A stretch of 64,000 nucleotides of DNA from Brevibacterium sp. CS2. GTDB taxonomy: Bacteria; Actinomycetota; Actinomycetes; Actinomycetales; Brevibacteriaceae. Position numbers and translations under genes: made by a program. The stretch covers positions 2,170,001-2,234,000 of the forward strand of contig NZ_CP040020.1 in the NCBI RefSeq assembly GCF_005280295.1, written 5' to 3'. This document shows positions 1 through 12,250 of the stretch, piece after piece (position 1 is the first letter of the stretch; every line of letters begins with the position of its first letter). The notes beneath the pieces are model-generated. The model saw only the letters and a list, made by a program, of their open reading frames with translations, did not search any database and was not told where the DNA came from.

Positions 1-1761
1 GACCCGATCGGCCACAAGGGCGCCCGGCTCACCAGCCAGGTCTCGCTGCCCGGTCGCTTCCTCGTCTACGTGCCCGGCAATTCGATGACCGGGATCTCGC
101 GCAAGCTGCCCGATACCGAGCGCCAACGGCTCAAGAAGGTGCTCAAGGAGCTCGTGCCCGGCTCGTCCGGCGTCATCGTCCGCACCGCCGCCGAGGGCGC
201 CTCGGAGTCGGAGCTCGGGCGCGACGTCGAACGGCTGTCGAAGCGCTGGGAGTCGATCGAGAAGAAGTCGAAGTCGACCAAGGTGCAGGCCCCGCAGCTG
301 CTCTACAGCGAGCCCGACATGACCGTCCGGATCATCCGCGACGTGTTCAACGAGGACTTCTCCGCCCTCGTCGTCGACGGCGACAAGGTGTGGGAGACCA
401 TCCGCGAGTACGTCGAGGCCGTCGCGCCCGACCTCCTCGACCGGGTGAGCCGGTACGAGGCGGACGGCGACATCTTCGAGCACTACCGGGTGGCCGAGCA
501 GATCGAGAAGGCGCTCGATCGCAAGGTCAACCTGCCCTCGGGCGGCTCCCTCGTCATCGACCGCACCGAGGCGATGACGGTCATCGACGTCAACACGGGC
601 AAGTTCACCGGTTCCGGGGGCAACCTCGAGGAGACGGTGACGAAGAACAACCTCGAGGCGGCCGAAGAGGTCATCCGCCAGCTGCGGCTGCGCGACATCG
701 GCGGCATCATCGTCGTCGACTTCATCGACATGGTCCTCGAGTCGAACCGCGACCTCGTGGTCCGGCGCCTCATCGAGTGCTTGGGCCGGGACCGCACCAA
801 GCACCAGGTCGCCGAGGTGACCTCGCTAGGACTCGTGCAGATGACCCGCAAGCGGATCGGAACCGGTCTGGCCGAGTCGCTCGCCCAGGCGGGCGAGGAC
901 TTCACCGGGCGCGGCCTGCTGCTCCCGGGCACCGAGCCGGAGCAATCCGGGCGCGGCCAGTCGCAGGGCCGCTCCTCGCGCCGCCGGAAGGGGCAGGACT
1001 CCGCCAAGGACTCCCGCCAGGACCAGCGCCGGAACGACTCCGAGCCGATCGACGAGGAGAAGCAGGACGCCTCGCGCTCGGCGGTCGCCGCGATCGCCAA
1101 GGCCACCCTCAAGAAGGACGAGGACGCGGCGGAGGCCTCGGCCGCGGACGCCGAGGAGGTGCCCGGGGACGGGACCGCGGCCGGGACACCCGCAGCGGAC
1201 GAGTCCGGCGAGGGATCCCGCACGGGCGGGTCGGGTGATCCCGATCCCGGCTCGGACGGCTCCGAGGAGAAGACCGCGGGTCGCCGCTCGAGCCGCCGCG
1301 GCCGTGGCCGGGGGAGCAGGCGGGGCGGCGCACAGAGCGACGACTCCCGGAGCGAGGACACCCGGAGCGAGGACGCACCCGCGACCGCGGTGCAGTCCGA
1401 GCCCGCACGGTCCGACTCCGGCACCGAGGACTCCCAGCCTGCCGACTCCGGGGCAACCGGCACCGTGCCCGGAACTGCGCCTGCCGAGGACGCCGAGCCG
1501 GCGGAGCCGAAGCGCGCCGCCCGGAAGCCGCGTGCCAAGCGCACACCGACGAAGCCCACCGGCCCGGCGCCGCTGATGATCGGCGCGGACAGCGCGACCC
1601 GTGTCCAGCAGGCGCCGCAGGTGCAGGAGAAGCCGGAGCCGGCACCGCAGGCATCGGAGTCGAAGCCGGTCGAGAAGCCGGCGGACACCAAGCCGGCGGA
1701 GACGAAGCCTGCGGAGACGAAGGCGGCGCTGCCGGTGCTCATGATCGGCATGGACGGCTGA
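1..1761 (+). CDS. rne: Ribonuclease E/G, 3' part (5' end outside window)
   Basis: Endoribonuclease of mRNA decay and rRNA/tRNA processing. The frame is open from base 1, so the N-terminus and most of the S1 domain lie upstream; the first residues (GHKGARLTSQVSLPGRFLVY) are the end of S1. The DNase-I-like catalytic core has both metal-binding aspartates: D196 in VIDVNTGKF and D240 in VVDFIDM (numbered from base 1). After about residue 310 there is a low-complexity acidic/basic tail of about 270 residues, with KPAxTKPAETK repeats near the end and closing in LMIGMDG; such tails are natively disordered scaffolds in actinobacterial RNase E. Odd: the usual CPxC zinc-link before GRG is replaced by GEDFTGRG (residues ~298-305), with no cysteine. 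A strong terminator follows. Confidence 0.95.
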   Translation, partial: DPIGHKGARLTSQVSLPGRFLVYVPGNSMTGISRKLPDTERQRLKKVLKELVPGSSGVIVRTAAEGASESELGRDVERLSKRWESIEKKSKSTKVQAPQLLYSEPDMTVRIIRDVFNEDFSALVVDGDKVWETIREYVEAVAPDLLDRVSRYEADGDIFEHYRVAEQIEKALDRKVNLPSGGSLVIDRTEAMTVIDVNTGKFTGSGGNLEETVTKNNLEAAEEVIRQLRLRDIGGIIVVDFIDMVLESNRDLVVRRLIECLGRDRTKHQVAEVTSLGLVQMTRKRIGTGLAESLAQAGEDFTGRGLLLPGTEPEQSGRGQSQGRSSRRRKGQDSAKDSRQDQRRNDSEPIDEEKQDASRSAVAAIAKATLKKDEDAAEASAADAEEVPGDGTAAGTPAADESGEGSRTGGSGDPDPGSDGSEEKTAGRRSSRRGRGRGSRRGGAQSDDSRSEDTRSEDAPATAVQSEPARSDSGTEDSQPADSGATGTVPGTAPAEDAEPAEPKRAARKPRAKRTPTKPTGPAPLMIGADSATRVQQAPQVQEKPEPAPQASESKPVEKPADTKPAETKPAETKAALPVLMIGMDG

Positions 1762-1813
1762 GCGCGCGACGCGGCTGAGATCAGCCGGATTCGGAGCGCA
1801 CAGGACGTGCCAG

Positions 1814-1846
1814 CGGCGGCCGGGGACCTTGGGTCCCCGGCCGCCG
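1814..1846 (+). terminator. Terminator after rne
   Basis: A perfect 15-bp GC-rich stem with a 3-nt loop (TTG), followed by TTGTCGTCC. It separates rne from the symporter gene. Confidence 0.8.
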
Positions 1847-1907
1847 TTGTCGTCCGTCCGACCTGGGCCGAGGCTGGGCCGAAAGGAGTGTGGTGCGCGT
1901 CACCTGC

Positions 1908-1923
1908 TGTGACCGAGGTAACA
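1908..1923. promoter_or_regulatory. Possible CRP/GlxR-like site upstream of the symporter
   Basis: TGTGA-N6-TAACA matches the CRP/GlxR consensus TGTGA-N6-TCACA except for one base. It lies 74 nt upstream of the symporter start. Seen by eye only; such a motif can occur by chance. Confidence 0.3.
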
Positions 1924-1996
1924 GTTGAGTAACCAAACCGGGCGCCACCCTGTCCTGGCTTGATTCAGGTCACATTCTCGTGGAGTTTAGTGAACC

Positions 1997-3571
1997 ATGA
2001 GTAGAACATCGATACAGGCTGACATCCTTGCGGCCGAACTGTCCCCGATCGAGCAGCGGGTCGACTCGGTCCTGTCCCCGTTCGTCACCGCGTTCTCGAA
2101 CATCATCTTCTTCCCGATCACCATCGGCGGCGTGAGCTTCCCGATCGTCGTCGCCTGGCTCATCATCGGTGCCCTGGTGTTCACGATCTACACGGGATTC
2201 ATCCAGTTCCGCGGCTTCGGCGTCGCGCTCGAGGTGGTGCGCGGCAAGTACTCCTCGAAGGACGACCCGGGTGAGGTCACCCACTTCCAGGCCCTGTCCT
2301 CGGCGCTGTCCGGCACCGTCGGCCTCGGCAACATCGCCGGCGTCGGCGCCGCGATCGCCATGGGCGGCCCCGGCGCGACCTTCTGGATGATCGTCGCCGG
2401 TCTGCTCGGCATGGCGACGAAGTTCGTCGAGTGCACACTCGGCGTCAAGTACCGCACCATCGACTCCGACGGCGTCGTCCACGGCGGTCCCTTCAAGTAC
2501 CTGCCCGTCGCCTTCCGCAAGTTCTCCACCCCGGTCGCCACCGTGCTCACCGGCGTGTTCGCCATCGCCATCCTCCTCTTCGGCGTCGCCGGCGGCGGCA
2601 TGTTCCAGGCCAACCAGACCTTCGCGCAGCTGAAGAACGTCACCGGCGGCAGCGAGGGGGTGCTCGGCGGCCAGTGGGCCGGCCTCATCGTCGGCATCAT
2701 CATCGCCGTCCTCGTCGGCCTCGTCATCATCGGCGGCATCAAGTCGATCGGTCGGGTCACCGACAAGCTCGTCCCGGGCATGGGCATCCTTTACGTCGTG
2801 TCCTGCCTCATCGTGCTCATCGGCAACTTCGGTCACATCCCCGCGGCCTTCGGCGAGATCGTCTCCGGCGCCTTCAGCCCGCAGGGCATCGCCGGCGGCT
2901 TCCTCGGCGTCATGATCGTCGGCTTCCAGCGTGCGGCCTTCTCCAACGAGGCCGGCATCGGCTCGGCTCCGATCGCCCACTCGGCGGTGAAGACCCGTCG
3001 TCCGGTCTCCGAGGGCTTCGTCGCCCTGCTCGAGCCCTTCATCGACACCGTCGTCGTGTGTACCATGACCGCGCTGACGATCATCATCGCCGACCAGGCC
3101 TCCTACTCGCAGGCGCAGCAGGACTACGCCGCGGAGGGTGTGTCGCCCGACGGCGTCACGCTGGTCTCCGACGCGTTCACCACGATCGCCGGCTGGTGGC
3201 CCATCCTGCTCGCGATCGCCGTCACCCTGTTCGCCTTCTCCACCCTCATCACCTGGGCGTACTACGGCGAGAAGGCCTGGCACTACCTGTTCGGCCGCCG
3301 CAAGGCCACGGACATCGTGTTCCGCCTCATCCTCATGGCGTTCATCATCATCGGCTGTGTCGCGACCTTCGGCCAGGTCATCAACTTCGCCGATGCCGCG
3401 CTGTTCATGTGCGCCTTCATCAACATCCTCGGCCTGTACATGCTCATGCCGGTCGTCAAGCGCGAGATGAAGAAGTACCTCGCGGACCGCAGGGCGGGCA
3501 CCCTGCACGAGCTCGGTGCCGAGGACGAGCAGGAGCTCGTCGAGATCCGCCAGGAGCAGGGCAACCTGTGA
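1997..3571 (+). CDS. AGCS-family sodium:alanine/glycine symporter
   Basis: Inner-membrane Na+ (or H+)-coupled amino-acid uptake carrier, 524 aa, usual family length. The family signature GTVGLGNIAGVGAAIAMGGPG is at about residues 110-130, and FSNEAGIGSAPIAHS, another AGCS hallmark, is near residue 315. About ten hydrophobic segments span the protein. The ATG at 1997 has GGAG about 11 nt upstream. It is monocistronic, flanked by strong hairpins on both sides, with a possible CRP/GlxR site ahead. The substrate (alanine, glycine or glutamine) cannot be read from sequence. Confidence 0.93.
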   Translation: MSRTSIQADILAAELSPIEQRVDSVLSPFVTAFSNIIFFPITIGGVSFPIVVAWLIIGALVFTIYTGFIQFRGFGVALEVVRGKYSSKDDPGEVTHFQALSSALSGTVGLGNIAGVGAAIAMGGPGATFWMIVAGLLGMATKFVECTLGVKYRTIDSDGVVHGGPFKYLPVAFRKFSTPVATVLTGVFAIAILLFGVAGGGMFQANQTFAQLKNVTGGSEGVLGGQWAGLIVGIIIAVLVGLVIIGGIKSIGRVTDKLVPGMGILYVVSCLIVLIGNFGHIPAAFGEIVSGAFSPQGIAGGFLGVMIVGFQRAAFSNEAGIGSAPIAHSAVKTRRPVSEGFVALLEPFIDTVVVCTMTALTIIIADQASYSQAQQDYAAEGVSPDGVTLVSDAFTTIAGWWPILLAIAVTLFAFSTLITWAYYGEKAWHYLFGRRKATDIVFRLILMAFIIIGCVATFGQVINFADAALFMCAFINILGLYMLMPVVKREMKKYLADRRAGTLHELGAEDEQELVEIRQEQGNL

Positions 3572-3608
3572 TCCCACGGAAGCTCTTCCGCGACTGAGCT
3601 GCACCTGC

Positions 3609-3639
3609 GGAGGCCGGAACCCCTGGGGTTCCGGCCTCC
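3609..3639 (+). terminator. Terminator after the symporter
   Basis: Near-perfect inverted repeat (GGAGGCCGGAACC paired with its complement) around CCTGG, followed by GTCGTG. It is placed 38 nt after the symporter stop. Confidence 0.75.
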
Positions 3640-3685
3640 GTCGTGCGCGCACCGGATCGCCCCGCCGTCCGACTAAGCTGGGAGC

Positions 3686-6133
3686 ATGGCAGAGCAGTCC
3701 TCCTCATCCGCAGCGCCCCATTTCGTCACCGACATGACCGGGCCCCTCCACCGGCTCGCACAGGCGCTCGGCGTCCAGCCCGAGTACCGCTCCGCCGAGG
3801 GCGAGACCGTGCAGATCCCCGACCGCACGCTCGCTGCCGTGCTCACCGCGCTCGGTGCGCGCTGCGAGACGCGTGCGCAGGTCGAGGACGGGCTCCGTGC
3901 CCTCGACGACGCGCGATTCGCGCGGCCCCTGCCGGCGTTCGCCCACCAGTTCGCCGGAAACTCCGCGCGGATCCCGTTCACCCTGCCGGAGGGGGAGCGC
4001 TTCGGCCTGTCGCTCATGACCGAGTCCGGCACCCGCGTCCCGCTCACCGAGGTCGGGCCGGTGACGGAGACGCGCACCGTGATGACCGAGGGCGCGCCGG
4101 TGCTGCGACAGGTGCGCACGGTGGCGATCCCCGCCGACCTGCCGCTCGGCGAGCACACGATCACCCTGACGAGCGGTCACCGCGCGGACACCATGCCGTT
4201 CATCGTCGCTCCGCGCACCGTCCCCACCGTCGAGGACGTCACCGCCGCCGCGATGGCGGCATCCGACAGCCACCGTCGCCCCTGGGGGATCACCGTGCAG
4301 CTCTACTCGCTGCGCTCGCGCATCTCGTGGGGGACCGGCGATTTCGGCGACCTCCGCGACCTCATGGCGATCAGTGCCGAACAGGGCGCGGACTTCGTGC
4401 TCATCAACCCCATCCATGCGCAGGCGCCGGTGCCGCCGGTGGAGAACTCCCCGTACCTCCCGTCGAGCCGCCAGGCGATCGACCCGATCTACATCCGGAT
4501 CGAGGACGTCCCCGAGGCCGCCTACATCGACACCGACCAGCGGCTGGCCATCCAGTCGCTCGCCCGGCGCTGGGGGAAGCCGGCGATCACCGCCGATCCG
4601 ATCGACCGCGACCGGATCATCGCGGACAAGATCGCCGCCCTCGAGCTCCTCTACAAGGTCCCCGTGGGCGCCGCCCGGCGGGCGAAGTTCCGCCGTTTCG
4701 TCGAGCGCGCACCGCAGGGGATGCGCGACTGGGCGGTCTTCAACGCGATCTACCGCCACGCGAGCAGCGGCGGGGCCAAGGCGAAGCGCGCCGCGAAGTC
4801 CCTGCAGAAGGACAGCGCACGCTCCGGTAAGGACACGGTGCGCATCCTCGCCACAGGCGTCGCCTGGCCGCAGGAGATGACCGGTCCGCGCGCCGAGGCG
4901 GTGCGCGAGTTCGAGGCCGAGCACGCCGGGGACATCGAGTTCTGGATGTGGACGCAGTTCATCGCCGCCGAGCAGCTGCGCCGGGCCCAGCGCACCGCGC
5001 GCGAGCTCGGGATGCGGATCGGTCTCGTCACCGACCTCGCCGTCGGCGTGTCCGCGGGCGGGGCCGACTCCTGGACCCTCGACACGTTCCTCGCCACCGA
5101 TGCCACCGTCGGTGCGCCCGCCGACTTCTACAACCAGCAGGGCCAGGACTGGTCGCAGCCGCCGTGGCACCCTCGGCGTCTCGCCGACGCCGGCTACGCC
5201 CCGCTGCGCGACCTGTTCCGCACCGCCTTCACCGGTGCCGGCGGCATCCGCATCGACCACATCATGGGCCTGTTCCGACTGTGGTGGGTGCCGCGCGGCA
5301 ACGCTCCCAAGGACGGCGCCTACGTCTCCTACGACTCCGAGGCGATCCTCGCCGTGCTTGCGCTCGAGGCGCACCGGGCCGGCGTGCTCGTCATCGGCGA
5401 GGACCTCGGCACCGTCGGCCCCGGGGTGCGCGAGCGGCTCACGGAGCTGGGGGTGCTCGGCACCTCGGTGCTGTGGTTCGAGCAGACCGAGTCGGGACTC
5501 ACCGACCCCCGGGACTACCGCTCGCTCAGCCTGGCGACCCTCAACACCCACGACATGCATCCGACCGCCGGGTACCTCAACCTCGCCGACATCGAGCTGT
5601 CCGAGGAGCTCGGGCTGCTCGATGCCGACCCCCGCGAGGTCTACACCGGGGAGCGCAGCAACCGGCAGGACGCCCTCAAGACCATCGCGGAGGCCGGCGA
5701 CCTCGAGCCGACCGACACCATGGTGGGCACGATCGACGACGTGTGGCCGGTGACGGTGGGCCTCCACGCCTACCTCGCCCGCACCTCGGCCCAGCTCGTC
5801 GGGATCGCGCTCGCCGATGTCGTGGGGGAGACGCGGGCGCAGAACAAACCGGGCACCTCCGAGGAGTACCCCAACTGGACGCTGCCGCTCACCGACGGCA
5901 CCGGCGCGCCGGTGGTGCTCGACGACCTCGACGGCGGGGACCGGCTGCCGGTCATCGCCCGGATCATGAACGCCTCCGCCCACGAGGTCGCCGCGGACCG
6001 GCCGGTGGCCCCCGCTACCATGGACGAGGAGCGGCCTGTCGGACCCGAGCCCGCAGCCGTCGCGGAGTCCGGGACGCGGCCGTCGGACGCCGCCACCACC
6101 GCACCCGACACCGAGGACGACGATGAGCGCTGA
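3686..6133 (+). CDS. malQ: 4-alpha-glucanotransferase (amylomaltase, GH77)
   Basis: Transfers alpha-1,4-glucan segments between maltodextrins in cytosolic glycogen/maltose metabolism. 815 aa, the long actinobacterial form with an extra N-terminal ~180-residue beta domain before the barrel. The GH77 catalytic set is present: nucleophile D524 in GIRIDHIMGLFRLWW, acid/base E572 in VIGEDLGTVGPGV, and D623 in TLNTHDMHPTAGY. The last ~50 residues are an Ala/Pro/Glu-rich tail. The stop lies inside the next gene: 11 nt overlap with the chorismate mutase start, so the two are translationally coupled although their functions are unrelated. Confidence 0.95.
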   Translation: MAEQSSSSAAPHFVTDMTGPLHRLAQALGVQPEYRSAEGETVQIPDRTLAAVLTALGARCETRAQVEDGLRALDDARFARPLPAFAHQFAGNSARIPFTLPEGERFGLSLMTESGTRVPLTEVGPVTETRTVMTEGAPVLRQVRTVAIPADLPLGEHTITLTSGHRADTMPFIVAPRTVPTVEDVTAAAMAASDSHRRPWGITVQLYSLRSRISWGTGDFGDLRDLMAISAEQGADFVLINPIHAQAPVPPVENSPYLPSSRQAIDPIYIRIEDVPEAAYIDTDQRLAIQSLARRWGKPAITADPIDRDRIIADKIAALELLYKVPVGAARRAKFRRFVERAPQGMRDWAVFNAIYRHASSGGAKAKRAAKSLQKDSARSGKDTVRILATGVAWPQEMTGPRAEAVREFEAEHAGDIEFWMWTQFIAAEQLRRAQRTARELGMRIGLVTDLAVGVSAGGADSWTLDTFLATDATVGAPADFYNQQGQDWSQPPWHPRRLADAGYAPLRDLFRTAFTGAGGIRIDHIMGLFRLWWVPRGNAPKDGAYVSYDSEAILAVLALEAHRAGVLVIGEDLGTVGPGVRERLTELGVLGTSVLWFEQTESGLTDPRDYRSLSLATLNTHDMHPTAGYLNLADIELSEELGLLDADPREVYTGERSNRQDALKTIAEAGDLEPTDTMVGTIDDVWPVTVGLHAYLARTSAQLVGIALADVVGETRAQNKPGTSEEYPNWTLPLTDGTGAPVVLDDLDGGDRLPVIARIMNASAHEVAADRPVAPATMDEERPVGPEPAAVAESGTRPSDAATTAPDTEDDDER

Positions 6134-6428
6134 GATCCCCGCCGAGCTCGCCCGCCTGCGCGGCAGCATCGACAACGTCGACGCCGCCCTCCTCCACATC
6201 CTCGCCGAGCGCTTCAAGCTCACCGAGCGGGTGGGCGAGCTCAAGGCGCGCCACGACCTGCCCGCCGCCGACCCGGCCCGGGAGTCACGGCAGGTCGAGC
6301 GGCTGCGGCGGCTCGCCGCGGAGGCCAACCTCGACCCCGAGTTCGCGGAGAAGTTCCTCGCGTTCATCGTCGCCGAGGTGATCCGCCATCACGAGCGGAT
6401 CGCCGAAGAGCACCGCGACGGGCGCTGA
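6123..6428 (+). CDS. Chorismate mutase (AroQ class)
   Basis: Converts chorismate to prephenate for phenylalanine and tyrosine. A 101-aa all-helical domain: LRGSIDNVDAALLHILAERF has the N-terminal Arg and Asp pattern of AroQ, then LTERVGELKARHDLP with the active-site Lys, and VEVIRHHERIAEE-like C-terminal helix. The length fits a monofunctional AroQ. The start overlaps the malQ stop by 11 nt; no separate promoter is visible, so it is probably co-expressed with malQ. Confidence 0.9.
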   Translation: MSAEIPAELARLRGSIDNVDAALLHILAERFKLTERVGELKARHDLPAADPARESRQVERLRRLAAEANLDPEFAEKFLAFIVAEVIRHHERIAEEHRDGR

Positions 6429-6454
6429 GACCGCCGCCGCGCCCGCTGTGCGAT

Positions 6455-6484
6455 TTGTCCCCGGGGTCGGAACGACGGTACGAT
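6455..6484 (+). promoter_or_regulatory. Probable sigma70-type promoter of rplU-rpmA
   Basis: TTGTCC (6455-6460) and TACGAT (6479-6484) with an 18-nt spacer. Predicted start near 6491 gives a leader of about 155 nt before rplU, long enough for a cis-regulatory structure, but I could not match it to a known leader family. Confidence 0.55.
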
Positions 6485-6646
6485 GGTGCGTCGGTGCACA
6501 AGCGCCACGGTGGGTTCTTCCTTCCAATGGGCAGCGCGGATCATGGGCAGGCGCCCGGGTCCCGTTCGGCCAAGGGAGAGCTGCCGTCACAGCAGACGTG
6601 AGCAGCCCGGAGCTGTCCGCGCAGAACACATGAGAAGAGGTTCGAC

Positions 6647-6955
6647 ATGGTCTACGCCATCGTCCGTGCCGGCGGCCATCAGGAGAAGGTCAGCGTCGGC
6701 GACATCATCACCGTCAACCGTATGAAGGCGGCCGCAGGCGACACCGTCGAGCTCGCCGCTGTTCTGCACGTGGACGGCGACACCGTCACCCATGACGCGG
6801 ACAAGCTCGCCCAGGTGAAGGTCTCCGCCGAGGTCGTCGACGAGCTCCGCGGTCCGAAGATCGTGATCCAGAAGTACAAGAACAAGACCGGGTACAAGAA
6901 GCGGCAGGGCCATCGTCAGGACCTCACCCGCCTCAAGATCACCGACATCAAGTAA
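6647..6955 (+). CDS. rplU: 50S ribosomal protein bL21
   Basis: Structural protein of the large ribosomal subunit that contacts 23S rRNA. 102 aa, standard length, starting [19 protein letters not shown] and ending [18 protein letters not shown]-like, the bL21 RNA-binding signature. SD AGAAGAGG lies just upstream. It is followed by rpmA after 36 nt, the universal rplU-rpmA-obgE order. Confidence 0.98.
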   Translation: MVYAIVRAGGHQEKVSVGDIITVNRMKAAAGDTVELAAVLHVDGDTVTHDADKLAQVKVSAEVVDELRGPKIVIQKYKNKTGYKKRQGHRQDLTRLKITDIK

Positions 6956-6991
6956 GACCGACACCGACTTTTCTTTCGCAGGAGAATAACC

Positions 6992-10060
<3,069 letters not shown>

Positions 10061-10072
10061 GAAAGCAACACT

Positions 10073-11374
10073 ATGACCGACATCCCCACGCCCACCCCCG
10101 ACATCGACCAGAAGACCGTGCGCGGAGTCACCCGCACGGTGCGCGCGGCCAAGGCCGCCTCCTTCGCGCTCGCCGCCGCCTCCACGACGGAGAAGGACGC
10201 CGCGCTCGAGGCGATCGCCCGCATCCTCGAGGACAACACCGAGGACATCCGGGCCGCGAACGCCGAGGACATCGAGACCGCCCGGAAGAAGGACACCCCG
10301 GAGGCGATGATCGACCGGCTCACCCTCACCGACGAGCGGATCGCGGAAGTCGCCGCCGCGGTGCGCGAGGTCGTGGCGCTGCCGGACCCGGTGGGCGACG
10401 TCGTGCTCGGCCGGACCCTGCCCAACGGCATCCTGCTGCGGCAGGAGCGCGTGCCGATGGGCGTCGTCGGCGCGATCTACGAGGCCCGCCCCAACGTCAC
10501 CGTCGACATCGCGGTGCTCGCACTCAAGAGCGGCAACGCGGTGGTGCTGCGCGGCGGCTCCGCGGCGCGCTCCTCGAACACCCTGCTCATCGAGCTGCTG
10601 CGCCGCGCGGTCGCCTCGACCGGGCTGCCCGCCGACGCCGTGCAGGGGATCGACGAGTACGGCCGCGACGGCGCCAAGGTACTCATGCAGGCGCGCGACC
10701 ACGTCGACCTGCTCATCCCGCGCGGGGGAGCGGAGCTCATCTCCGCAGTCGTGCGCGAATCGATCGTCCCGGTCATCGAGACCGGGGTGGGCAACGTCCA
10801 CATGTTCCTCGACGCGAGCGCGCCGGTCGGGATGGCCTGCGACCTCGTCATCAACTCGAAGACGCAGCGCCCGAGCGTGTGCAACGCGCTCGAGACCCTG
10901 CTCGTCCACGAGAAGGCCGCCAAGCGGGTGCTGCCCCGCTTGCTCGCCCGGCTCGACGAGGCCGGGGTCGTCGTCCACGCCGACGCCGACGTCGCGCAGT
11001 TCGCGCCCGAGGGCATGAGGACCAAGCGGGTGACGCGCCGCGACTGGGCCAAGGAGTACCTCCAGCTCGAGCTCGCGGTGAAGATCGTCGCGGGGCTCGA
11101 CGAGGCGATCGAGCACATCCGCGCCTACTCCTCGGGGCACACCGAGGTCATCGTCACCAACGAGCTCGACAAGGCGGAGCGGTTCGTCGCGGCGATCGAT
11201 TCCGCGGCGGTCGGGATCAACGTGTCGACCCGCTTCACCGACGGCGGCGAGTTCGGACTCGGGGCGGAGGTGGGGATCTCCACCCAGAAGCTCCATGCGC
11301 GCGGCCCCATGGGGCTCGCCCAGCTCACCACCACCAAATGGATCATGCGCGGCAGCGGGCAGGTCCGCGGCTGA
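10073..11374 (+). CDS. proA: Gamma-glutamyl phosphate reductase
   Basis: NADPH-dependent reduction of gamma-glutamyl phosphate to glutamate semialdehyde, second step of proline synthesis. 433 aa, aldehyde-dehydrogenase fold. Catalytic cysteine is in SKTQRPSVCNALETLLVH; the cofactor region VVLRGGSAARSSN is present. SD AGGAAA is upstream. Directly follows proB (12 nt). The short inverted repeat CCCACG/CGTGGG just after the stop (11386-11406) may be a weak terminator. Confidence 0.97.
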   Translation: MTDIPTPTPDIDQKTVRGVTRTVRAAKAASFALAAASTTEKDAALEAIARILEDNTEDIRAANAEDIETARKKDTPEAMIDRLTLTDERIAEVAAAVREVVALPDPVGDVVLGRTLPNGILLRQERVPMGVVGAIYEARPNVTVDIAVLALKSGNAVVLRGGSAARSSNTLLIELLRRAVASTGLPADAVQGIDEYGRDGAKVLMQARDHVDLLIPRGGAELISAVVRESIVPVIETGVGNVHMFLDASAPVGMACDLVINSKTQRPSVCNALETLLVHEKAAKRVLPRLLARLDEAGVVVHADADVAQFAPEGMRTKRVTRRDWAKEYLQLELAVKIVAGLDEAIEHIRAYSSGHTEVIVTNELDKAERFVAAIDSAAVGINVSTRFTDGGEFGLGAEVGISTQKLHARGPMGLAQLTTTKWIMRGSGQVRG

Positions 11375-11484
11375 CACGATCCCCGTCCCACGGCACGTTG
11401 CGTGGGGCACCTGCGTACAATGCATGAGAAACTGTTGAGGACCATCACCCCGACCGCGCGCGGTCGTGAGACAAGGAGCACTCC

Positions 11485-11643
11485 GTGACGACGTCCATCC
11501 TGCTGGCCCAGGCCGAAGAGGCCCATCACACCGTGGTGGATCTGCCCATGCACCCGATCTTCTTCGGGCTCATCGCCTTCGCGGTGCTCATGCTGCTGAT
11601 GTTCATCACCATGTCGTGGAAGGGCATCTCGCACCGCCACTGA
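11485..11643 (+). CDS. Small single-span membrane protein upstream of nadD
   Basis: 52 aa from a GTG with AAGGAG 6 nt upstream. Polar N-terminus ([15 protein letters not shown]), then [20 protein letters not shown] as one transmembrane helix, and a short basic His-rich tail (KGISHRH). Function unknown. A small membrane protein at this place before nadD is recurrent in actinobacteria, which supports it as a real gene. nadD starts 1 nt after its stop. Confidence 0.85.
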   Translation: MTTSILLAQAEEAHHTVVDLPMHPIFFGLIAFAVLMLLMFITMSWKGISHRH

Positions 11644-11644
11644 T

Positions 11645-12250
11645 ATGAGTCTCTCCTCACGCCGGGTCGGTGTCATGGGCGGCACCTTCGACCCGATCCA
11701 CCACGGACACCTGGTCGCCGCCAGCGAGGTGGCGGCCAAGTTCGCGCTCGACGAGGTCGTCTTCGTGCCCACCGGACGCCCGTACCAGAAGAGCATGCGG
11801 GAGGTGACGCCGCCTGAGCACCGCTACCTCATGACCGTCATCGCGACGGCGTCGAACCCCCGCTTCACGGTGTCGCGCGTCGACGTCGACCGGCCGGGGG
11901 ACACGTACACCATCGACACCCTCCGGGATCTGCGGGCGGAGTACGGGGAGACCGCCGAGCTGTTCTTCATCACCGGAGCCGATGCCCTGGCGCAGATCAT
12001 GACGTGGAAGGACCTCGACGAGCTGTTCTCGATGGCCCATTTCGTCGGCGTCACCCGACCTGGCCACGAGCTCGTCGTCGACGGACTGCCGACGGAGGGC
12101 CTGAGCCTGCTGCAGATCCCGGCTCTGGCGATCTCGTCGACGGACTGCCGGGGGCGGGTGGAGGACGATCTGCCGGTCTGGTACCTCGTGCCGGACGGCG
12201 TTGTACAGTACATCGCAAAACACGAGTTGTACAGGAGTGAGCATGGCTGA
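11645..12250 (+). CDS. nadD: Nicotinate-nucleotide adenylyltransferase
   Basis: Adenylates nicotinate mononucleotide to deamido-NAD in NAD synthesis. 201 aa; nucleotidyl-transferase motif [12 protein letters not shown] at residues ~11-22 and [10 protein letters not shown] near residue 160 (family ISSTxIR). Starts 1 nt after the small membrane protein gene and overlaps the following gene by 8 nt, so it is translationally coupled on both sides. Confidence 0.96.
   Translation: MSLSSRRVGVMGGTFDPIHHGHLVAASEVAAKFALDEVVFVPTGRPYQKSMREVTPPEHRYLMTVIATASNPRFTVSRVDVDRPGDTYTIDTLRDLRAEYGETAELFFITGADALAQIMTWKDLDELFSMAHFVGVTRPGHELVVDGLPTEGLSLLQIPALAISSTDCRGRVEDDLPVWYLVPDGVVQYIAKHELYRSEHG

Noticed and set aside
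3686-6428. A malQ-chorismate mutase fusion
   Set aside because: The two frames differ (overlap 11 nt with frame change) and malQ has its own stop, so they are separate proteins.
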